Shown here piece by piece: positions 18,035 through 26,384 of a stretch of 64,000 bases of DNA. Source of the DNA: Ructibacterium gallinarum (GTDB taxonomy: Bacteria; Bacillota; Clostridia; Monoglobales; Monoglobaceae); assembly GCF_014982785.1 (NCBI RefSeq), contig NZ_JADCKB010000002.1:62001-126000 (forward strand), given 5' to 3'. Positions within the stretch are counted from its first letter, which is position 1, and each line of letters opens with the position of its first letter. The notes under the pieces were generated by a model. It saw only the letters and a list, made by a program, of their open reading frames with translations, was not told where the DNA came from and ran no database searches. A program made the translations under genes and the position numbers.

Positions 18035-19828
18035 ATGCGAAAAAAACTGTTTGCAAAATCGTCCATAAAGTTCAAGCTGATCTGTTATCATTCCTTTATT
18101 GTGCTTTCCTCCTTATGTATCTTTGTTGCCATTATTGTCTTTCGTTCCAATGCTGTGGTGAAAAATTTGGTTCAAAAAAATGTTGACGGGGTTATTTTAA
18201 ATACACAAAGCAACATTTCTACCCTGATTTCCAGCATCAACGAGTGTATGCTGACCTTTCAGGTCAACAGCGAGGTCCAGCAGCTCCTCTCCAGCGACGT
18301 CAGCGAAAAGCCCATACAGGACGTGGCAACCCTGGAAAAGGAACTGCTTTCCCTTGATCCCTTTCATACAAAAATCGATTCCTTTGAGCTGTATTCCTTC
18401 AAGCACGACAATTACCCAAGATATAACATCAAACAGTCTGTTTTTTACAGCGGTTCCATGCAAAATGACGTTCTTTTTTCGCAAATGGTCAACAGCGGTT
18501 ATGAAACCCAGTGGTTTATTCAGGATTCTATTACGGACGGAAATTCATTTATCGTAGCATCCAAGCTGATCTGCGGCATCAACGCCCATGAACCGGTTGC
18601 GCTTTTAAAAGCCAAAGTCAATTTAACCACCCTGACCGATATTGTTGACCGGCTCTCTCTGGCGGAGACGGGGAAAATTTTTCTCTGCACCCAAAGCCAC
18701 ATTGCAAACGCTTCCGAATCGCAGCTGGGACAAGCCTTGAAAAACAACCATGTCCTGTTTCAGGATATGCTTCCGTCACAGACCAAACAGCATACCTATA
18801 TTGATATTGACAATGAAAAATACTACCTTTGCAGCTATCCCATTCCCGAAACGGAGCTCTATCTGGTAGGGGCGGTCAAGCTTTCCGAGTTCAACTCAGC
18901 CTCAGACTCTCTTTCCAGTGCAATCTTTTATACCGGAATCTTGGTTATCCTCTTTTCCATGCTGTTTATCGCCTATATCTCATCCATGGTCACCAAGCCC
19001 ATTATGAACATGGCCAAAAATATGCGGCATTATGACTATTATAACAACGCCAGCCTGCCGGCCAATTCCCATGATGAAATTGGCGTATTGATCAATTCCT
19101 TTAATGCGATGCAAAACAAAATTACCGACCTGATTCAGGGAATCAAAAGGGAATCCAAAATTCGGCAGATTGCAGAGCTCAAAGCACTGCAGGCACAGAT
19201 TACGCCGCACTTTTTGTATAATACCCTCAACTCCATCTGCGCCCTTTCCCACAAATACAACGCAAAAGATATAGAAGAAATGACCATGGCATTATCCAAA
19301 TTTTTTGTCAATTCCCTCAACAACGGCGGGGAAATGCTCACCCTTGCGCGGGAAGTGGAACACGCCATGAGTTATGTCTACATACAAAAAATACGCTATG
19401 GCGACAAATTTAATGTGGAAATCAATCTTCCGGAAAATCTGAAGGATTACTTAATCTGCAAACTGACCCTGCAGCCACTGATTGAAAACTGTATCAATCA
19501 CGCCTTTGACTGTATTGATTATACAGGAGAAATTAAAATCGATTTTCGCAAAGAACCAAACGAGAAAGGTTCTGACGACATCGTCATTACCGTAGCGGAC
19601 AATGGCTTGGGCGAAATGGTCATGGACCCCAATCTTCTTAATGATTACATCAACAAAGAGATAGATATTACCGAACCCATTCAAAAATATGGGGTGCACA
19701 ATGTGAATCAAAGGATTCACCTGTATTTTGGCAAAGAATACGGACTGCACTATGAAACCGGCCCATCGGGCGGATTTACAGTTACCATACGGATTAAGGC
19801 CATTTTGGAAAAAGGAGAAGAAGAATGA
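18035..19828 (+). CDS. YesM-type sensor histidine kinase
   Basis: A 597-residue membrane kinase with TM1 (about 16-36), an extracellular sensor domain of about 250 residues, TM2 (about 294-317), HAMP (about 318-370), a His_kinase domain with H392 in ITPHFLYNTLNS, the N-box LIENCINHA (482-490) and the glycine motif DNGLGE. This is the standard arrangement of YesM kinases, which sense sugars or their binding proteins and phosphorylate AraC-type regulators. AAAGGAGAG precedes the ATG, and the stop overlaps the regulator's start (ATGA). Divergent to the xylan operon, which is the likely target. Confidence 0.95.
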   Translation: MRKKLFAKSSIKFKLICYHSFIVLSSLCIFVAIIVFRSNAVVKNLVQKNVDGVILNTQSNISTLISSINECMLTFQVNSEVQQLLSSDVSEKPIQDVATLEKELLSLDPFHTKIDSFELYSFKHDNYPRYNIKQSVFYSGSMQNDVLFSQMVNSGYETQWFIQDSITDGNSFIVASKLICGINAHEPVALLKAKVNLTTLTDIVDRLSLAETGKIFLCTQSHIANASESQLGQALKNNHVLFQDMLPSQTKQHTYIDIDNEKYYLCSYPIPETELYLVGAVKLSEFNSASDSLSSAIFYTGILVILFSMLFIAYISSMVTKPIMNMAKNMRHYDYYNNASLPANSHDEIGVLINSFNAMQNKITDLIQGIKRESKIRQIAELKALQAQITPHFLYNTLNSICALSHKYNAKDIEEMTMALSKFFVNSLNNGGEMLTLAREVEHAMSYVYIQKIRYGDKFNVEINLPENLKDYLICKLTLQPLIENCINHAFDCIDYTGEIKIDFRKEPNEKGSDDIVITVADNGLGEMVMDPNLLNDYINKEIDITEPIQKYGVHNVNQRIHLYFGKEYGLHYETGPSGGFTVTIRIKAILEKGEEE

Positions 19829-21399
19829 AATTACTGATTGCTGAAGACGAAATGCTGGCATTGGAAAATCTGAAAAGTATCGACTGGGCAGCGGCTGGGA
19901 TAGAGCTCAAAGGCACGGCCGATAACGGCCTTACCGCACTGGAACTGGCCAAAAAGACCAAGCCGGATATTGTAATATCGGATATCCGCATGCCCGAAAT
20001 CAACGGAATTGATCTGGCAGGCAAAATTGCCACCTTATTGCCGGATACCAAGGTGATCATTGTTTCCGCCTATTCCGATTTCAGCTATACCCAAAAGGCC
20101 ATTGCATACGGTGTTTTTGAATATATCCTAAAGCCGTATACCACCGAACAGCTTATGGAAGTGGTGGAAAAAGCCAAAACAGAAATTAAAGCCGCACAGC
20201 AGCAAAACGCCCTTTTTGAAACAATTAACAGCCGTCTGGAGCTGAGCAAACATTTTATGAAAGAATATTATCTAAGCTTCTTATCCAGGTCTTCGCTTAA
20301 CAAGGATTTTATCTCCATGTTTGGAGAATATACCTCCAATCAAGTATATATTTCTCTCTGCGTATCCTTGGAAAAATCAGAACAAAACGGGGATTATAAA
20401 AAGAATTTCAGCTTGTTTTCCGATATAGAAAAAATCTTGAAAAAGAAATATTTAAATTATGTATCTTTTTTTGAAATCTATACCTTTACCTATGTGCTGG
20501 CGTTTGATGATACCACCCCCGGCCAGGCATTGCAAACGGCTCTGGATATTGCCGACACCATCAAGGATCACTTAAACTATGCGTCCATAGTAGATTTTGT
20601 AATAGGTACAGGCAATCCGGTAACCAAACGGCAAAACATTCAGCAGTCCATTACCTCGGCGCTGAATGCAGTGGACTATCGGTTTTACTTGGGTAAGCGG
20701 ACGGTCATTTGCATCTCTGATATGGAGCAGAATACTGCCGTATACAATTATCGGAATATCTATGGAGATGGTTTTTTAAACAGCGTCAAAATCGGAGATA
20801 TGGAAGCGGTGCAAACAGCCATTGACACGCTGTTTGAAGCCTTTATTACAAACAAGGAAGACATCACGGTGGTACACAGAACCTGCCACAATATTTTTGT
20901 TAATTTGGCACTCTGTCTGATGCAGTGCGGCCAGGATCCGAATATATTGTTTAACAAAACGGATATATGGTCGCTGATTCAGCAATATACGGACATCAAC
21001 CTGCTGAAAAAATTTATTAGCGATACCATCTCTGTTGTCGTTTCTTCCATTAGTTTCGCACGAAGCAACAGGGTGTCCAGCCTGGTAAATGATATCAAAA
21101 AATATATTCAACAAAATATTTCAGCAACTTTAGTAGATATTGCCGCTCACTTTCATTTATCACCCAGCTATCTGAGTATTATTTTCAGCAAAAACACCGA
21201 TATTACATTAAAAAATTTTTTAATTATGGAACGGATCAATTATGCAAAAGATCTGCTGTTAAATTCAGATAAAACAATATATGAAATTGCACATGAAGTA
21301 GGATATAAAACCGCACAGCATTTTAGTGTAATATTTAAGAAAAATACCGGCTTAACTCCCTCCTCTTTTCAATCCGAACACCGTCATAGTTCCTTATAA
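19825..21399 (+). CDS. YesN-type response regulator with AraC DNA-binding domain
   Basis: A 524-residue regulator with a receiver domain at 1-125 (acidic pocket EDE at 7-9, phospho-acceptor D53 in ISDIRMPEING, K105-like lysine in ILKPYT), a long middle region and a C-terminal double helix-turn-helix (about 420-520: LVDIAAHFHLSPSYLSIIF and YEIAHEVGYKTAQHFSVIFK). It is translationally coupled to the YesM kinase by a 4-nt overlap. Expected to activate the divergent leftward transporter/xylanase operon when phosphorylated. A hairpin terminator follows. Confidence 0.95.
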   Translation: MKLLIAEDEMLALENLKSIDWAAAGIELKGTADNGLTALELAKKTKPDIVISDIRMPEINGIDLAGKIATLLPDTKVIIVSAYSDFSYTQKAIAYGVFEYILKPYTTEQLMEVVEKAKTEIKAAQQQNALFETINSRLELSKHFMKEYYLSFLSRSSLNKDFISMFGEYTSNQVYISLCVSLEKSEQNGDYKKNFSLFSDIEKILKKKYLNYVSFFEIYTFTYVLAFDDTTPGQALQTALDIADTIKDHLNYASIVDFVIGTGNPVTKRQNIQQSITSALNAVDYRFYLGKRTVICISDMEQNTAVYNYRNIYGDGFLNSVKIGDMEAVQTAIDTLFEAFITNKEDITVVHRTCHNIFVNLALCLMQCGQDPNILFNKTDIWSLIQQYTDINLLKKFISDTISVVVSSISFARSNRVSSLVNDIKKYIQQNISATLVDIAAHFHLSPSYLSIIFSKNTDITLKNFLIMERINYAKDLLLNSDKTIYEIAHEVGYKTAQHFSVIFKKNTGLTPSSFQSEHRHSSL

Positions 21400-21433
21400 A
21401 AACAATATGTCTATTCTTTTAACAATATCTGAA

Positions 21434-21476
21434 AAAGCCTGCGGTCAGGATTGCTCCAAAGCCGCAGGCTTTCTTT
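21434..21476. terminator. Bidirectional terminator between yesN-like gene and oxidoreductase gene
   Basis: AAAGCCTGCGG (21434-21444) pairs perfectly with CCGCAGGCTTT (21462-21472), with A residues on the left and TTTCTTT on the right. It serves both convergent genes. Confidence 0.85.
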
Positions 21477-22425
21477 ATTCTGATAAAATTTGATCAAACA
21501 GCCCGGCACACCAAAGGGTATCTGCCCAGGGAACCACTGGACTTTCCAGCAGTCCATTCCGGACACAGCGGACCGTTTCCTCCACTTCCCACAAAAAACC
21601 GTTGGGATAATCTTCAATAAAATGCTCTATTAAAATTCCTCTTCTGTTATAAAGGCAGGCCTCTCTGCCCGCATGGGAATGCGGGATCCAAATACTTCCC
21701 TCTGTCCCGCTCAGCGAAATGCCTTCTTTGGCAGCGGCCAGCACGCTGGTTTGGATCACGCCCAGACAGTTAGAAAACCGTAGCAGCGCCGCCGACGCCT
21801 TATCCACGCCCGTGGGCGCACGGGAAACCATAGATGTTACTTCTTCAGGGGTTTCCTTTAACAAATAGGTCAAAAGCTCCGCAGCATAGACGCCCACATC
21901 CCACATGGCGCCGCCTGCCAGCTCCGGCGCAAACAGCCGGCCCTCCGGCTGATATTCCGCCCGGAACGCCACTACCGATGACGCCAGCTCTGGCCGACCG
22001 ATCCGGCCTTCTTCAAGCCACTTCGCCGCCCGTCTTATATGCGGCAGAAACCGCGACCACATGGCCTCCATGACAAAAACATTCTGTTTCCTGGCTTCCG
22101 CAAAAACCGCCTCTGCTTCCGCCCTGGTGCAAACCATACACTTTTCACACAACACCGGCACCTTCCGGGACAGGCAAAGCATAATATTTTCATAATGAAA
22201 GTTGTGTGTTGTTGCAATATATACCGCATCCAGCTCTTCTGTATCCAGCATGGCTGTATAATCTCCATAGGAACAGGGGATTTTTTCCTCCTTAGCAAAA
22301 GCAGCCGCACGCTCGGCGCTTTTGCTGGATACGGCGGCAATCTCACAGCCCGCTCTCCTTGCCGCGTCGCAGAACTTGTGCGCAATCCGTCCCGCTCCCA
22401 TAATTCCAAACCGAAACGCTTTCAT
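21475..22425 (-). CDS. Gfo/Idh/MocA-family NAD(P)-dependent oxidoreductase
   Basis: A 316-residue enzyme with the Rossmann motif FGIMGAGRIAHKF at the N-terminus, the family segment VYIATTHNFHYENIM and the catalytic-lysine motif CEKCMV (normally CEKPM). The GFO_IDH_MocA_C domain follows. The family oxidises or reduces sugars, inositols or sugar derivatives. A GTG at 22440 is in frame, but AGGAGG lies six bases before ATG 22425, so I use the latter. It is 11 nt from the end of the upstream GH36 gene and co-transcribed with it, suggesting it processes the released or a modified galactoside. Exact substrate unknown. Confidence 0.88.
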   Translation of the reverse strand: MKAFRFGIMGAGRIAHKFCDAARRAGCEIAAVSSKSAERAAAFAKEEKIPCSYGDYTAMLDTEELDAVYIATTHNFHYENIMLCLSRKVPVLCEKCMVCTRAEAEAVFAEARKQNVFVMEAMWSRFLPHIRRAAKWLEEGRIGRPELASSVVAFRAEYQPEGRLFAPELAGGAMWDVGVYAAELLTYLLKETPEEVTSMVSRAPTGVDKASAALLRFSNCLGVIQTSVLAAAKEGISLSGTEGSIWIPHSHAGREACLYNRRGILIEHFIEDYPNGFLWEVEETVRCVRNGLLESPVVPWADTLWCAGLFDQILSE

Positions 22426-22436
22426 TGTCTGCCTCC

Positions 22437-24581
22437 TCACTCTTTTCCAGCAGAAACGTCAGGCACAGCCGTCATTTTGATAGCAAAACTTTCAAAATCC
22501 TGTGCCGTTTTCTCCAGAATAATACCCACGTTCATCAACACATCGCCTTTGATACGCTGATTTTGATAGGTGGTCTCATAATAGGTATCCTTATCAAGTC
22601 CGGTCATTTTTACCCGCTTGGGTTTGCCGTTGGGCACAGTCATCTTTTTGAAAGCAAACAAAAGGCTCTCTTTTTTATCCTTTGAAACAAACTGCCATGC
22701 CGCATAATTTCCCTCAAACGGGCTTTCGATTCTATAAAAGTCCCCGAATTGTACAAGCTCCCGGTTGGCTTTATAAAAGGCGATTTGCGCCTTCATCTGT
22801 TCTTTCTCCTCGGGACTGCACTTTGAAAGATCCAGCTCATAGCCCAGATTTCCCGACATTGCCACATCACCGCGGGATTTCAGCGGTGTTATCCTGCCGG
22901 TCTGATGATTGGGCACCGCCGACACATGCGACCCCATGGCTGAAACGGGATAAACCATACTGGTTCCGTACTGGATAAACAACCTTTCATACGCATCGGT
23001 ATCATCGCTGGTCCATATCTGGGGCATATAATAAAGCATGCCGCCGTCAAACCTTCCGCCGCCGCCGCTGCAGCCTTCAAACAACACTTCCGGGAATCGG
23101 GAAGTCACTGTCTCCATCACCCGGTAAAGCCCCAGCATATACTTATGCGCCGTATCACTTCTTGGAATCTCGGTCATAGACCGGTTCATATCCCATTTCA
23201 CATAAGTGATCTTTGCGGAAGAAAGCACCGCCGATACTGCATCAATGATATAATCACATACCTCCGGCCGAGACAAATCCAAAACCAGCTGGTTTCTTGA
23301 CTCGGTCCGGGGCCGGCCTTCCGTATGGATACACCAATCCGGATGCGCCCGGTACAAATCACTGTCCGGGTTCACCATTTCCGGCTCAAACCAAAGCCCA
23401 AACCGCAGCCCCATTTCCGTCACCTTTGCCGCAAGGCCCTCTAATCCATGGGGAATCTTTTCCATATTAACCTTCCAGTCACCCAGGGAACAGTTATCCT
23501 TATTCCTTTTTCCGAACCATCCGTCATCCAGCACAAACAGTTCTGCACCGATCTCCTTTCCCTCTTTGGCAAGTGCAATCAGCTTCTCTTCCGTAAAATC
23601 AAAGTAAGTCGCCTCCCAGTTGTTGACCAGCACAGGCCGTACAGCAGAACGATATTTTCCCCGGCACAGCCGGTTTCGGTATAAATCATGATAGATCCGG
23701 CTCATTCCGTTTAAACCCATGTCCGAATAGACCAAAATGGCCTCCGGTGCCTGGAATTCCTGCCCCGCACCCAATTCCCACGCAAAGCCAAAGGGGTTAA
23801 TCCCTATCTGCATCCGGGTAAGAGGATAAGAGCTGAGTTCCGCTGCCGCTTCAAAGTTGCCGCTGTAAATCAGGTTCATGGCATACACCTCTCCCTGCTG
23901 CTCCGTGGTATACGGCCGCACCAGCGCAAGGAACGGGTTCTTATGATGGCTGCTTGCACCCCGGCTGCTGGAAATACTTTTTTTGCCGTGGAAGAGCTTT
24001 CCTCTTTCCACATGCCGCTCCCGTGCCCACGATCCATGCAGGGTCAGCGTCTCAAAATCATCGTCATAAAAATCTACACTGGCACTTAAAATCCGCTTCA
24101 TTTTCAGCGGCTCGCTGGAATTGTTTTTCAGTCTGATGCTTCTTGCCAGCGCACCGTTTTCAAATACGGAATACAGCAAAACGGCCTCTGTCTTCTTCAA
24201 CGCGTCATACAAAACAATCTCCAGCGTCTGGGCCTCTTTCTCCTGCTCCGTATAGGTGGCAGGCAGTCCGTTCAGTTTTGGCTTACCGTCATAAATCCTA
24301 TGAGACTGATACCGAAACTCCGTCACACCCGATCCGTCCGCGAACTCGATTTCCAGCATAGGGCTCCGGTAATCCCCGGTTCCGTAAACCGGCATTTCCA
24401 GCAGCTGCGTATCTGCCTGGGTAGACCATCCCATGCCGCCCTGACTCATCAACCCCTTTAAGTCAGATACCTCCACCGTTTTGCCCCAGTAATACATCTG
24501 CGGCACGCCTGCCTCTATGCCAAAAATATAGCTCATACCGCCGGCGTGCAAATGAAATATCTGGTTTTGAAATTCAATCAT
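22437..24581 (-). CDS. GH36 alpha-galactosidase
   Basis: A 714-residue cytoplasmic enzyme (no signal peptide) with the three-part GH36 layout: N-terminal beta-sandwich (1-310), TIM barrel (315-620) and C-terminal beta domain. Nucleophile D464 lies in YVKWDMNR, the acid/base aspartate in SDDTDAYERL (525-534), and the substrate-binding CSGGGGRFD motif is at 504-512. It releases alpha-galactosyl residues from oligosaccharides such as raffinose-type sugars or galactosylated hemicellulose fragments. The start follows GGGGGAT. It heads a two-gene operon with the oxidoreductase at 21475-22425. Confidence 0.94.
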   Translation of the reverse strand: MIEFQNQIFHLHAGGMSYIFGIEAGVPQMYYWGKTVEVSDLKGLMSQGGMGWSTQADTQLLEMPVYGTGDYRSPMLEIEFADGSGVTEFRYQSHRIYDGKPKLNGLPATYTEQEKEAQTLEIVLYDALKKTEAVLLYSVFENGALARSIRLKNNSSEPLKMKRILSASVDFYDDDFETLTLHGSWARERHVERGKLFHGKKSISSSRGASSHHKNPFLALVRPYTTEQQGEVYAMNLIYSGNFEAAAELSSYPLTRMQIGINPFGFAWELGAGQEFQAPEAILVYSDMGLNGMSRIYHDLYRNRLCRGKYRSAVRPVLVNNWEATYFDFTEEKLIALAKEGKEIGAELFVLDDGWFGKRNKDNCSLGDWKVNMEKIPHGLEGLAAKVTEMGLRFGLWFEPEMVNPDSDLYRAHPDWCIHTEGRPRTESRNQLVLDLSRPEVCDYIIDAVSAVLSSAKITYVKWDMNRSMTEIPRSDTAHKYMLGLYRVMETVTSRFPEVLFEGCSGGGGRFDGGMLYYMPQIWTSDDTDAYERLFIQYGTSMVYPVSAMGSHVSAVPNHQTGRITPLKSRGDVAMSGNLGYELDLSKCSPEEKEQMKAQIAFYKANRELVQFGDFYRIESPFEGNYAAWQFVSKDKKESLLFAFKKMTVPNGKPKRVKMTGLDKDTYYETTYQNQRIKGDVLMNVGIILEKTAQDFESFAIKMTAVPDVSAGKE

Positions 24582-24608
24582 TTTTATCCCCCATTTTCAA
24601 AACTTATA

Positions 24609-25097
24609 TTAATAGCCCCTTTTCCCGGAAAGGGAATCATCATCCTCTATCCAGGTGCTGACTTGAATTTCCGTATACTCCGTAGGGGTGTTGCGCACCA
24701 CCACTTTTTCGATACCGGCATTGATCACCATCCGCTTGCACATGGCGCAGCAGCAAGCATCACGCACCAGTTCGCCGGTCTTGGCATCCCTGCCGCAAAG
24801 GTAAAGTGTCCCTCCCAGCATATCCCGCCGCGCGGCAGATATAATACAATTGGCCTCAGCGTGTACACTCCGGCAGAGCTCATACCGCTCCCCTCTTGGG
24901 ATCTGAAGCTGTTCCCGGGTACAAAACCCCAGGTCGGAACAGTTCTTTCTGCCCCGGGGCGCGCCGGTATAACCCGTTGAAACAATTTCATCATTTTTTA
25001 CAATAATGGCGCCGAAATTCCGCCGCAGGCAGGTTCCCCGCTCGGTCACTGTTTCAGCAATATCCAAATAATAGTTGTGCTTGTCCACTCTTTCCAT
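24609..25097 (-). CDS. dCMP deaminase (ComEB-type)
   Basis: A 162-residue zinc-dependent deaminase with HAE at 79-81 and CxxC at 117-120 (CCAMC), the metal-binding and catalytic signature of the cytidine/deoxycytidylate deaminase family. NFGAIIVKND and TGYTGAPRG match dCMP deaminases, which make dUMP for thymidylate synthesis. The frame continues upstream, but ATG 25097 follows AAAGGTG and gives the family's usual length, so I use it. Its own promoter is well formed and divergent from tsaE. Confidence 0.9.
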   Translation of the reverse strand: MERVDKHNYYLDIAETVTERGTCLRRNFGAIIVKNDEIVSTGYTGAPRGRKNCSDLGFCTREQLQIPRGERYELCRSVHAEANCIISAARRDMLGGTLYLCGRDAKTGELVRDACCCAMCKRMVINAGIEKVVVRNTPTEYTEIQVSTWIEDDDSLSGKRGY

Positions 25098-25137
25098 TTT
25101 CACCGCACCTTTCTTGCCGCAAAAAAGCGTTTTTTGT

Positions 25138-25166
25138 ATTATAGCAGAGCAGAGGGAAAATTGCAA
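25138..25166 (-). promoter_or_regulatory. Promoter of the dCMP deaminase gene
   Basis: On the minus strand, TTGCAA (25166-25161), 17-nt spacer, TATAAT (25143-25138), with an extended TGC before the -10. It lies about 40 nt before ATG 25097. Confidence 0.85.
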
Positions 25167-25187
25167 CCGCAAATCTGCCCTAATGTC

Positions 25188-25216
25188 TTGACTTTGCGGC
25201 AGGGAATTAATATAAT
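25188..25216 (+). promoter_or_regulatory. Promoter of the tsaE-tsaB-dacF operon
   Basis: TTGACT (25188-25193), 17-nt spacer, TATAAT (25211-25216), 34 nt before the tsaE ATG. A near-consensus sigma-A promoter. Confidence 0.88.
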
Positions 25217-25250
25217 AAAAAGGTAATTTTGAAAAGAGCGGTGAAGAACA

Positions 25251-25670
25251 ATGTTACGGATCGAAACAAACAGCCCGGAGGAAACCCGAAAGGCAGGCAA
25301 AGATTTTTCTAAAACCCTTTCGCCCGGGGCAATCCTTGCCCTCAGCGGCGATTTGGGCTGCGGAAAAACAGAGTTTGTCAAAGGTGCAGCCGACTGCTTT
25401 GGCGGCGGCGATATGGTGACCAGCCCCACCTTTGCTTTGGTGAATGAATACCCCGGCACGGTGCCGGTTTATCATTTTGACGTCTACCGGCTGGAAAACC
25501 CGGATCCGGCACTTTGTGACTGGATGGATGACTACCTTTTCGGTGACGGCATCTGCCTGATTGAATGGGCGGACAATGTCCGCGCGGTTCTTCCCGAAAA
25601 TACCATTTGGATCTATTTTAAAAAAGACCCCGCACGGGGCGAAAATTTCAGGGAGATCATCATATGCTGA
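25251..25670 (+). CDS. tsaE: tRNA threonylcarbamoyladenosine biosynthesis ATPase TsaE
   Basis: A 139-residue P-loop protein with Walker A GDLGCGKT (33-40), followed by TSPTFALVNEY and VYHFDVYRLE, the characteristic TsaE segments. It powers the TsaB-TsaD complex that makes t6A37 in ANN-decoding tRNAs. The stop overlaps tsaB by 7 nt. rimI and tsaD, often next in this cluster, are absent here; dacF follows instead. Confidence 0.95.
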   Translation: MLRIETNSPEETRKAGKDFSKTLSPGAILALSGDLGCGKTEFVKGAADCFGGGDMVTSPTFALVNEYPGTVPVYHFDVYRLENPDPALCDWMDDYLFGDGICLIEWADNVRAVLPENTIWIYFKKDPARGENFREIIIC

Positions 25671-26371
25671 TATTTGGAATTGATACCTGCTGTATGGCTG
25701 CCACTGCGGCTTTGATGGACGATACCCGGCTGATTGCACAGACGGTGATCAATCATAAAAAAACCCATTCCCAAAAGATGATGCCGCAAATTGAGGTCAT
25801 GTTTGCCCAGGCAGAAATTAAGATAGAAGAAATTGACTGTTTTGCCGCAGCCGTAGGGCCCGGCTCCTTTACCGGCGTCCGCATCGGCGTTGCTACCGCA
25901 AAAGGACTGGCACAGGCCACGCAAAAGCCCTGTGCGGCAGTTTCCACCCTGCACGCCTTGGCCAACAATTCCGCAGTGTTTGACGGGATCATCTGCCCTG
26001 TCTTAGACGCCCGCAGAAACCAGGTGTATAACGCCTTGTTCCATGGCGGCAAACAACTTGCGCGGCTCTGTGATGACCGGGCAATCGCCCTTTCCGATCT
26101 GCTTTCGGAATTGAAAAAACAGGAATTGCCGGTTTTATTCTGCGGAGACGGAACCTTGGTGTATCGAGAAGCCATTGAAGAAACACTTGGCGGTCAGGCA
26201 ATTTTTGCCCAGAGAATGCAGAACATGAATCTGGCAGGCTCGGTCGCCGAGCTGGCCTTTGAAGCAATAAAAAGCGGCGCGACCGTTTCCTATACAGATT
26301 TGGTACCCCAGTATATCCGGCTGTCACAGGCAGAACGGGAACGAATGGAAAAATTGCAAAACAGCAGATAG
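25664..26371 (+). CDS. tsaB: tRNA threonylcarbamoyladenosine biosynthesis protein TsaB
   Basis: A 235-residue ASKHA-fold protein with the family motifs GIDTCC at the N-terminus, HSQKMMPQIE and VGPGSFTGVRIG. TsaB is the scaffold partner of TsaD in t6A synthesis and lacks the metal-binding histidines of TsaD, which also fits here. It overlaps tsaE and is followed 13 nt later by a D,D-carboxypeptidase gene. Confidence 0.95.
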   Translation: MLIFGIDTCCMAATAALMDDTRLIAQTVINHKKTHSQKMMPQIEVMFAQAEIKIEEIDCFAAAVGPGSFTGVRIGVATAKGLAQATQKPCAAVSTLHALANNSAVFDGIICPVLDARRNQVYNALFHGGKQLARLCDDRAIALSDLLSELKKQELPVLFCGDGTLVYREAIEETLGGQAIFAQRMQNMNLAGSVAELAFEAIKSGATVSYTDLVPQYIRLSQAERERMEKLQNSR

Positions 26372-26384
26372 GAGTGGAGTAACA

